Under the pieces are notes generated by a model. The model was given only the letters and a program-made list of their open reading frames with translations. It ran no database searches and had not been told where the DNA came from. A stretch of DNA of 64,000 nucleotides from Phoronis australis. Lineage: Eukaryota > Phoronida > Phoronidae. Both the position numbers and the translations under genes were made by a program. The first letter of the stretch is position 1, and each line of letters starts with the position of its first letter. The stretch lies in NCBI GenBank assembly GCA_002633005.1, contig NMRA01000112.1, forward strand, positions 812,659 to 876,658, written 5' to 3'. Below are positions 1 to 10,700 of this stretch, one piece after another.

Positions 1-3000
1 AGTGGCTCAATACCGCAGATCTGAATCGCAGAAGGCCTCTAGTATTCCAAGAAGTGGTTACTGACTTTTTACACTGACCCTTGGGTATGACGAAGCTATG
101 ATGCTCTTCATGAAGCGATAGACGTATGTGGAATTTGTAATTGCGGGAAGGGGACAAGTGATAAAAATTGATTGCCCATGGGCGCTCGACTTAAAGGAGA
201 ATGCCACCCAAAAAACAACCTATTTTGTATCAATTTAGATCGAGTAGTTCTACTCGATAACGGCACGTTCGGTTGCGTTACCTGACACCTGACGGCAGAA
301 GGAGGTGCTGAAATTATCCAATGACGTAATTGGTTTCACACGCAGTCTGTTCAGCACTGAGTTCACAACACGGGTTAGTGGTGTCAGCTTATCGATTAAA
401 TTCATCGTTTAACACCAATAAATCACCAAACTTCGATATAAAACCCTTAAAAATACACCGAGTTCTTATAAAAACGTGTTGTTTTACTTCGCTGTTAAGG
501 ATTTACTGCTATTTGGACACAACGTAGCCGTACAAAGTTCGGCAGGCCAATTTACCAAGGTCCGCAGCAGGAGTTTGGGGTATGTTTGGAGATAAATTGG
601 AAGTTTTCTTCTGTGAAATACACACAGGAGAACCTAGATCTGTGTTGTTTATACTTGTGATTTTTTTGAGTACTAAACACACAAAACGCTTGTTATCCCA
701 GACAGTGGCTCGGAACCAGATCAGGCCAGTCGCGGCCGCCGGGACTGGAACGAACATAAACCAGCTTGAGTTGGAAGCTATACCTCCAGTCACGAAAAGA
801 CTATCATAGTGAGCAAAAAAATGTGCACATAATTATTTATGTGAATTAGCCACGAAACTGAAAATCTACTTACTTGTCGGGGGCCGCGAAGTCGGGTTCC
901 CCTTGCACAGACAGTCAGGACAAAGGTTTGTACAGTAACAATGATTTGAATAATGTAATTGTATTTCTAAATAAGGATTCCTGTAACATGTGACCATAGC
1001 ATATAAAATCGAGTAATTGTTTCACAACAGCTTTCTGACAGCAAACAATGAATTAGCATGCGCTCACACGGTCTCGGTGCCGGGTCAATTACCTTTACTC
1101 ATTGCCGGCATCAAAAGCCGGTAATGCAGTGGTTTATTCATTGCTAGCTTCTCAAAACATTTGCACTCACGAGCACTCCAAGGCATTACAAATTGTATCT
1201 TGTGAGACAGACTTTGTTTCAGTTTCATATAAGCATTGGTTAGGATGAGAATTCATTTTGAAACAGAACGCAGAATAATAAACGTCTACATGGCAACTCG
1301 CCCGGCGCCAATCCCGACTTAGACAAGAGCTCATCCGACGAAGACTTCAGTGGTCGGATCGTTAGGTTACACAGTCTATCGGTTTGAACCGGAATACACT
1401 GATCAAGAAATACTAGAGAGGCGCCGTGAGCATGCACAGGCAACGGAACGTATGGATAATTCTTTGGTAAGCCGGAATTCGTCAGAGAAATCACTGTCGA
1501 CTAAATGCCGGCCACAGACACGGAGATGTTTCACGGCCTCATACTTGCTATTAACAGCGTACTACCTTTCATTCTTCACTACTGCAAGCCACTTCCTAAG
1601 CATTTCGGGCTCTCGATATACCCGCTTTCTTCGCAGCTTCATAGTTCGGACAAGCGGGAACGATGCACTGCAATATAGCGGCATTCACTTTGCAGACGAA
1701 CCACTGACGTCGATGCGTCGTTTCTCACCTTCCTCACAGGTTAACGCGACACCTCTCGGCAAAGTGAGGTCGACCGTATTCGAGGCGATGTGGATATAGA
1801 CCGATTAAGACGGTAAAAAAGACTAATTAAATCGGGTGGCATTCTCCTTTAATCGGAGCTCTCCAGGTGTCGACCAAAACAATTTCCAGCACACAGTTTT
1901 CATTTAACAATAGACAACCAAAATTTTCCTTTGTTGTTCCCCTTCTTCTATACCTTAGCTAGATCCGACAACGGATAATTCAAGCTGACAAAAATATCTA
2001 CGGATATATCAGTTTGGGCGAAAATGATACAATTTTTCTGAATTCCAACCTACATCAATGTAAACAAAACATGAATATCTTACAATATTTGTTGATAACT
2101 GACAAAAATCATTTATGAATCGGGACATAAATCTAAATAAAACAACAGCAATCCTTTGATATGTTGATTAATCGAAACCATGGCAGTTTTCTGAATGTTG
2201 AATTGGAAGATTAAATCCGGATATTTATCGATTTTTTCTAGTTCGGGACCACGGGCATCCGTCCCGGTGAGCCCCCATGCGACTCGAAATATTCCAAGGG
2301 TAGTTGTGGGCTTCCCTAGTTACAGGGTTAGCATCAAATTTTAAAGAATGAAAAATACTCGTTTACGATTGTCTTTTGAAACCGAAAATATTAAAACTGG
2401 CAGTCTAATCCACCTGCTGCTATTGCGCACAAAAATCCACGTTTCATGAATAATGCTTTCCTAATAATGTTCTTCAAATCTTCAAAATAAATGATTCTTG
2501 GGGCAGAAATATCGACAGTTTTTTCATTAGGACGCTGACGAGTATATTCTTCACAATGAGTGGACTTCAAACCTGCGAATTCAACCTTTCATTCTTCCGG
2601 TTAAAGTCAATGCTCTTGTGGGTTTTTATTTTTCACATTCTTGATTGTTGAAGCGCATATCTTGAAGCTGTGTTACTTTTACGAATATGTGTGATTTATT
2701 GGGTGAATACGGGATTTGTCGTATTGGTGCTCTCTAGAGCCAATGTAAGCACGAATGGGACTTCCGATTGTTCATGTCTCAGATTTGGTGGACAGAAATG
2801 AACTGCTGCATAGACAGATGAATAAATCTCCCAGTCAACACCTCCCATTGTTTGAGTAGGTTAATTTCGTTAACTTATTTCAGCTGTTTGGTGTCGGCTG
2901 GGATCGAAATTTCCCGCTATATCAGCCTCAGCTACTGGCTTCAAGGTTTTGTCGCGGATTTTCGTCGCCGATGGAAATGTATGGAAATCACGTCCTTGTT

Positions 3001-3512
3001 CATCCAATGATAAAGTTCAAAAGGTTTGCCACTTTTTTAAAGCGTTAGTACAACCCACCGCACAGCAGCGGAAATTTTCCGGGATTTCAATAGCAGAAAA
3101 GGTGTAAGAACGCTGTTTATACCAGTAGGTTGAAACTTCCTGTCTGCATTACATAATGTACATGTAGTATCGGAAGGTGGCGCTGAGCGCCTGTCCACCG
3201 AAGACCTGATCGCCTTCTGGCGGGATAGTGAAATTCAATAAGGTGGGGCTATTTTGAAAGTCAGACTCCCCAAGTAAATTGTTGACACACTGATATGTCT
3301 TATGTTTCTCTCTTCTACGTATTTTTAGCTGTCGAGTAGGCTTTGTAATGTTATGACCGAATTTTTCATAATGTTTCCGGATCTGGGGTGGCAATGTCCC
3401 TTTGCCTATTATGCCTATGCGTGAATTGTATTGTATGTCCAACAATTGTACACAATTTTTTACTGTTCCTAGAATGCGTAACAGGAAATGACCCTTGACT
3501 TGAGCGCCTCAC
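1..3512. other. Alpha-gene intron 4 or further 3' region, no exon recognised
   Basis: This stretch lies 3' of alpha exon 4 on the minus strand. I searched the minus strand for the 83-nt Cys-loop exon (C, 13 residues, C, with FPxD) and for TM1-TM4 motifs and found none. The region is AT-rich, with short open frames only. The one coding-like patch is the possible P2X7-like fragment near 1260-1480 on the plus strand. Confidence 0.6.
1262..1475 (+). pseudogene. Possible degraded P2X7-like domain N-terminal fragment
   Basis: Two adjacent plus-strand frames read NPDLDKSSSDEDFSGRIVRL (ending in a stop near 1380) and then, one frame over from 1377, YRFEPEYTDQEILERRREHA. An acidic Ser/Asp segment followed by Y.FEPE and a charged helix resembles the start of the P2X7 C-terminal-like proteins that are multicopy in many invertebrate genomes. 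The Cys-rich zinc-binding part that should follow is absent. A one-base frameshift separates the halves, so at best this is a relic. The identification rests on memory of a loose motif. Confidence 0.27.
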
Positions 3513-3739
3513 CTGGACGAGAAATATACTTTTCCATTCGGGTATATTCGTATTAGCTTGTTTGGTACAGATATTGTGTGTATGTATGAACCTCGCCCAT
3601 TGTAAAAATACGTGTCAGGCGTCCACATCTTATCCAGCACTAAATTATTTAGTGCAAGCTCTTTCGTTGAGTTGTCAGCTTCAAACTTTAACCGCCTGTC
3701 GTACCATGTTTGCCGGAAGTAGCAATCAAACGCGTACAA
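3513..3739 (-). CDS. Alpha/gamma-like subunit, exon 4 (loops D and A)
   Basis: 227 nt from a TTATAG acceptor (3740) to a GTGAGG donor (3512-3507); phase 0 in, phase 2 out, with the last Arg codon split. It starts LYAFDCYFRQTWYDRRLKF and contains LALNNLVLDKMWTPDTYFYN and PNKLIRIYPNGKV. FRQTW holds the loop D Phe and Arg that in alpha subunits line the complementary side of the GABA site. In WTPDTYFYNG the residue aligned with the alpha benzodiazepine-site His is Tyr. An NST sequon lies after FEAD. The exon is two codons longer than the usual 221 nt, with the insertion between loops D and A. Confidence 0.96.
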
Positions 3740-4759
3740 CTATAATGGAGTAAACAGAGAAAAGACACTGTTGTGTATAATAAGGTTATAAGTTTTAAGA
3801 AATACAGTGATTTGATCTTTAAAAGAAAATAAACTTCCATAGTCCGGGTTGATCAAATAGTTTTGAATTATCATAGGAACAAATGTAAATTTGGCATATA
3901 AAATAATTTATCAGGAACTAAACACGCTGCCCATAATATGCGATACACATTGTTCAACACTTGGGATGTGGTTCGTTCAACGGCAAAACATTTGTTCCGT
4001 GTTTTGGCCTCGAGTCTCGACATGAAGAAAAACGAAGCATCTGCTTTATCGTCACAAAAATATTAATGTTTTCACGGAAGGACGGGGCAGACCTTTTCAA
4101 TCATTCGTCATGTCGATCATGATGTAGACGTTATAAAACAAAAACTAGGTTAAAAATTCAAATCGCAGCTCGCAAGCTTGTTATGAATTATAAAAATGGT
4201 TGAAAGTTGCTAATAAATTAGGACTAATATTCAGCAGTTACGGATACTGCAATGACTAAAACAGGGGGCAGTCTCAACGCACTCGTAAGGGTATGTTAAT
4301 GAGACTTTGCGCTCCGCTTGAGATACACACATATCTTCTCGAGACTTGAGCAATTTCATCAAAATTTCCAATATACCAGCAGTTCTCAACGTGCCTCGAG
4401 TGTACTACTGGTCCAGAACACCTCACGGGTTGGCCATAGTAGAAATTTCTAGTCACTTGTTGTTTCGACTTGTCTTACGTCAACGCGTATGGATGACCAA
4501 GGGCGACATAAATCCGGTTCAACATAGCTGTGATAATTCCATAATTATGACTAAAAATAACTCCTTAGAAAATCAGAAGTCAAGAATAATCATATTTATA
4601 AATATTTGTTTGTGATAGTAATAGATAGGCCAATCAGAAATTAAGAATAATGGGAAGGTTAAATACATGCATACATACATACATTCATACATACATACAT
4701 ACATACACACATACATACATACATACATCTATACATACATACATCTATACATACATACA

Positions 4760-4792
<33 letters not shown>

Positions 4793-7700
4793 TCTTATAC
4801 ATGTTTATCGTTGACATTATTCCTGGCTTCTGATTGCCTGATTTATTAATGTCATAAATGATTATCACTGTTCCATATATTAATTAATGCCATGAATATT
4901 TATCACTTTCATTATCCTGACTTCTCAATGTCTGTGTCATAGCTATTTGTTTCAGTCCTAAATAGGTATTGCTACGGTCATTATTAGCTGATTTTGTAAT
5001 GTCATAAATTATTCACTACTTTCATGCTCCTGATTTTTGATTGGGTAAAGAATTATTACTGTCATAACTAGGGAATTATCTTACTATTAAATCGGATTTA
5101 CCTCACAAAGCCTACGCTGCGAGTTAGCTGCTTAGTGACTTTAATGACACTTTGATACAATATTCAGCGGCAAAAGGGTGACTGGAACTCGATCAGCATG
5201 AATACAACAGAGGTATCTACATTTCTACGCAAATTCTAAGAAGTTACCATTTCAGTTTCATCAATCGGTCCCATACTTCGGATGAATATATCAATGAGTA
5301 CGTCATCTGGGGGGCCTGAAACGAGGAAATGCAAATAGTCTACAAAACCGTATCTCGTAATATTTTTGTCTTAAGTTTCGAAATATTTAAACATATTGCG
5401 TCTTTGAGGAGAGCCTACATATGTAGTTTCATTACAGGAGAACAACGGTTTAGCCTAACACGCTAGAACATAATTTATGCAATAGCTACTTCATGCATCA
5501 TATTTCACGACTTCTATCATTACTATTTTACGTTTGGCTGTTTCTCTGAATCGACAACTGACTCATATGCTATTGCTAAGACGTCATATCTATAATAACT
5601 TTCAGACAAGAGTGTATTAACTATGCGGTAGTTTTGCATGTAACACAAACGCAATGCGCTTGGAAATCCTTTAATAAGCTACATCTACAGCTTGTGCTGA
5701 GAATTTTTTCCACGTGTTATAAATTTCAAGTCATCATCGGAACGATACCAAGTATCACTGGGTCCTCTAAGGCATTCCATGAATAAACCAGAAGCCACCG
5801 GTCCACAACATGGGGCAAATCGCTCCTGCAGTAACTAGAGGTTAATGCTTTATTTCATAATTGGCTTTTACAATGTTTTGACGTAACCTATCAGAACAAA
5901 CCTCCCGAACTCGGCCGAAGGCGTTTTTCATAAGTCTTCTCGTCGAATATAGTGTCCAAAATGTCCGTTATGTGCTTAGTATTGTGGTCAATGGCGCTCT
6001 TCCTGAAACATACACATCAAATAAACAAAGATGACCCAGGGGCAAGAATTCTGTCGCTGGATGAGCCGCTGACATCACGTTATGCTCAACAATACGAAGT
6101 ACACTTACGGTACGAAGAGACAAAAGTTAGCGATACACAGCCCTCACTTCGTAAACCAATACCATTCAAATATGGGAGGAATTAGGTCACTCGGACCAAA
6201 GGAGAACAATGTTGATCGGGGTCAAAGGTCGAGGAAAGCATTGCTTTTCCCAGAGACCGGTCTATAATTATTTCGCTATGAGACCACTGATGTCATCTCC
6301 CTCTGACTTTTTCGTCTCAATGGCATGTTCTTACGTAGTCTGATGTACTGGCATCGTCTGCTCGCTTTGTTGTCAGAGGTTACTAGTTTCTGCCAACTGT
6401 TCGCTAATAATGACGCATGATGTCCGGAAAGTAAGGATGAAAAAGAATATTCCCCAGATTTCAATATTACCTCATCACGGAAATTATCGTACTTTGACTT
6501 AACCAATAAGAATGCCAGTTGTCGTGTAATAATAGCTTTTATTTTAGAGTTATCGCCCCATAGTTAGCACATGCGGCAATTTTCAGAGCTCGATTTTAGT
6601 TATCTTGTAACACCGGGCATCATAACTAATGCCTATTTATGTTTTTAACTCAAATGCTTTTGCGAGTTATCTTTTTTTCAAAACCAACTTTCCGCTTGCC
6701 TACCCCATAGGGAGGGTCCTTGGAGGAATTTATTTTAGTGTTCCCTGTTGCACCCTCCTTGGTGAAGTCTTCCCAACAGTTGTAAATGACACATTCACTT
6801 ACAACTTTTTGTCTAAAATTTCAAGCGTTCAACCTCCATTAAAAGTTCTTTGGCGAACAATTTTAACAGACTCACGAAATGCCATCGACTTCCGCGATGT
6901 GTTGGTTGGCATTTCTAGTGAATTGAGTCGTAGTCGAGCCGGTCTCAACATCTAGTAAGTTGGGTAAGGTAGCGCACGCTTTCATCATCCTGTCACCCAT
7001 GCCTACCGCACGTACAGTAGGCCTACCACGGGAAAAGAATGTTGGAAACTCTACGCACAGTGACATTGTTCATATTCAGACTTTCAGCGGATCTGACCGC
7101 CTGTCATACTCAACAATCCAACACCCCTACTTTTCAGAGAACATTGAACAGCAGTATTTTCCAAAGTACTTGTCGAAAATATTTTTTAAGCATTTTTGTC
7201 ACAAATCATTTCACTTCGTCGTTTCTGACAATGAATGCGCGTTATGTTTCATGTTAAAAGGTTCCTGAATTACAAAAACATGCAACTTTAATGTACATGT
7301 AATTTAATTCATGAATAAAATCTATATCAGAACTCACATCTTTGCTATTCTTTCACATTTTTGTAAAAAAAAACATTTTCCAATGTTAATTCCTATTGGC
7401 TAACGCGCGTCTGACGTCACTGAGGCTGTACCGTGGGTGGTGGCAATGAGATAAATTAAGCTTATTATGTATACAGCTCGATCATTGGGTGAATGCCTCT
7501 CGGATACAGAACTGTGCTTAATGTGTATAACTCGTCTGCGGTCTCGGCTCTCAAAATTTCATAATATAAGTTTACTGCCGTTGACTATTAGTGGAACGAT
7601 GCCGTTCTCGGCACCGGCCATGAAAGGTCCCCGACTGTGTTGCCTTGCCTTGGTGCATGCTGTTTACTAAATATACAGCGGCCGTTGCACCGACGTGGGT

Positions 7701-10700
7701 GAAAACTGATCAAATAAAATCTGGCACAAAATTAGTGTCATTAAAAATTACACTCTTCCTTGAGTAAACTTAATTATTTACTGGTGGTGAAAAAAATGGC
7801 GTTCTGCCTATCACTCTGCTGCTAAAATTTGGGCAAAGATTTATGAGTTACCTCAGTGGGATATAGTGCGCTCTTTAAGGTTGGCTTTCGGCGCCGTCAC
7901 CTGTTGCCTTATTGACAAGTTTCGTTCCCGAGTTGTCCTTCTTCCAAGTATAACAAGCGATCGAACTGTTCTTCGAAGTTGCATGTGAACATGTCACAAC
8001 AAATTATTAGAGCTGATTTCATTTGCTTATAAGTTTTTAGTATTTTAATACCAGGAAACCGAATTTCATAAAAAAATTTTCTCTTAAGAAGTTGTCATCA
8101 TCTCCCGACAGATGTCGCAAAATTTTAGGAAATAGCGCGTGTTGACCGTACTGTTTTATTTGTTACAAAAAGGCTGAGACTTATGAAATAAAATAACGTT
8201 TACTAGATTGTTTTTCACTTAAACGGCTCTAGCGGACAAGGTAAATGTCGGTTGACACCCAGAAATTTGCACGCTCTCCTGCCGGTTTAGAGCTCTACAT
8301 TTTGATATAAGTTTCGCGACGAGGTGACGAGCTGAACTACCCGGGCTATGTGAAATTTCGGAGTCGTGACGGAGCTCAACACACAGTGGTACTAGTACCT
8401 AGTTGTATTTGGAAGATAGCTAGCTGGCTGGCTAGGCCCCGAGATGAATCAACGTCACAGGAAAGAAAAACGTGAGTATATGCACATGTTGATCTGTCTA
8501 CTGGACTAAGTACTCGTGAGTAGAGTAGATGAGGGCGAAGCCCTCAGAGAGCTTCGCGAGATCCCAGGATCTCGCCATCTGTCCTTGCTGTGGTTGGTGT
8601 GGACGTGGATCGAGGGCATGACCTGGTGGCCGGTGGCACGGCTAATGACCTTATGTATCTCTTTGTGCTGTACAGCCTCAGTGACGTCACAATAATCAGC
8701 GCTTGTAGTGGGGCTTTATGGAACTAATAAATTTTTACTTTTCGAAGTAAAAAAGAAAAATATTGTGCACTATTTAGGAATATGTGGATGCCAGTAACCA
8801 ACCTTAATACTTTCAAAATTTAAAGTAAATTAAAATGCTGAAACATGTAGTTCAGGCCTCTATTTGCACATTACAGATGCAAAGGTTTTAAAATTGCCCC
8901 ACATTGCATCTTTAATTAGAAGACCATTCACTTCGTACATGGCGATTTCCTAAGGAAATTGTTTGCGCTTAGCTATCACCGGCACAGACAAGGGCTAATG
9001 CGATTGAACGACAAGTGAAGCAAATGATATAATCTACGGGTCATATTGCGAATATGTAATCCGCAGATTAATCATTGTTCGCGCGTGTAACGCTATACTT
9101 AATTTATTTCCTACCGGCCAAAGCCAATCGGTTTTAGCTTACGATCGATTGCGGTAAGAATTTGAATGACCGCAGCCAATGAATCGGATGTTTGGAGTGT
9201 TACGTTTAAGCATATATAGCCCGGATTTTCGGTGTCGTGCTAAAATTAATGTTATGTACATGTAGGACCTTATCGACAAACTCGTGCACTTATCCAAATA
9301 ACTACAAGTTAAACTAAATCTATATTAACTAAGTAAAAGTACAAAGCCTGTGAAATTTGTTTTTCTCATTTTCGGTCATTAATCGGATCACGTGACCAAG
9401 TCTGTACAATAAAAGTCAGGTTCAAGGAAAAATATGTTGATAGCAAAGAAATGGTGTGCAATAACATGACCAAAGTTCGGGGGATGTAAAACAATATGGA
9501 AATCTCAAAAATCTATCATTTCGTTCTTGTTTTATTTAGGTTTTGAGTTTTTAATGAAAATCATAAAGTCCTATTGTTGATATCCCTTCATAAAAAGTGC
9601 AATGTTTGAACAACAAGTGCTAGAAGGGAGACTACAACATCTGAAAGTTCCATACGAAAGCGAGCATCCATTTATGCGATATGACGTAGCGAACTAGGAA
9701 ACTTTTGACATTTTTCTAGCGCACCAGGTAGAACAATTGTTTTGTACAACGATCAAGTCAACCGTCAAAACAAACCTGTCTTAACGAAGAATTATGCAGG
9801 ACAACAAGTTCATGTTTGTGAGACCATAAAAATGTTCCAATTTGTTTAACATCGGAACGTCATATTTCATAACGGACTGATTGGATTCAAATGAATTATC
9901 AGAAACTGTCTACTTGATGCACCGTTCTTCAAAACTTAGAATTTGATTTTAAGCGTTCCTATTGCGATGAAGGACAATCAAAGACTAAGGCTTATTTACG
10001 AGAAAGACAAAAGTTTTATAAAAACAAAAGATAATTTGAAACGCTGTAATAACGTTTGTGAAATTTTGCAAAGGAAAATTGGACATGAATAGGCCTTTCT
10101 TTTTTTGGTAAATTTAACAAGAAGATATAGTTTCGAGACCCAGTTATTAAAGGTTGATATAAAATAAAATATCCTACAGCCTTTATAACTTTCAGAAAAT
10201 ATATACATTAGCATAGTCCTGGGAGTAATTGGTCCTAGGTATAGTCAAATTCTATAGTTTTGTAGATGTTTGGCCAAATGCATAGACGTGTCGATAAGGT
10301 ACCACATAACCTTAAACGTTTTGTTGAAATGATAAGCGTTCGCTGTTTATCGTTTAAACAACGTAAAAGAGAAGTCGACCATCGTTACCCAATCCATGTT
10401 TATTGCCCGGCAATGCTCAGTTGAATGTGGACTAAACGCCTACTAGAAGAGGAAGTTATTTATTAGAGTGGTACTTATTGAATTGCATAGAATTCTTGTT
10501 TACGTTATTTCTTCAGTGTTATTGTGGAAATTCCTTTTCTAACCGTGTACATTTCGCTTACTATTTTCCGTGTCTCGCTCAATAGTTCTTTAAATGTTTC
10601 CGTGTGACTTGGATTAATGGCAATTTAGTAAGCGAGTGGTAACACACGAATTGTGGGTATACGTTAAGCGTATCTACTGTAATGAAATAAAACATATTCT

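Larger units (their letters stand above)
3740..5247 (-). other. Alpha-gene intron 3
   Basis: 1508 nt between exons 3 and 4. It has a GTAACT donor at the high end and a TTATAG acceptor at the low end. About a third of it is the fold-back element with its microsatellite. Confidence 0.9.

Noticed and set aside
1350-1799. Full 149-codon frame as an intact gene
   Set aside because: Only the first ~40 codons look protein-like and they depend on a frameshift with the upstream frame; the rest has no recognisable features.
3149-3445. Minus-strand 98-codon frame just 3' of alpha exon 4, tested as the Cys-loop exon
   Set aside because: No Cys-13-Cys spacing, no FPxD, no matching phase-2 acceptor; it does not resemble any GABA-A exon.
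4659-4868. Open frames of Tyr/Ile/His/Thr and Met/Tyr/Val/Cys repeats
   Set aside because: Produced by the TACA microsatellite on both strands; no protein meaning.
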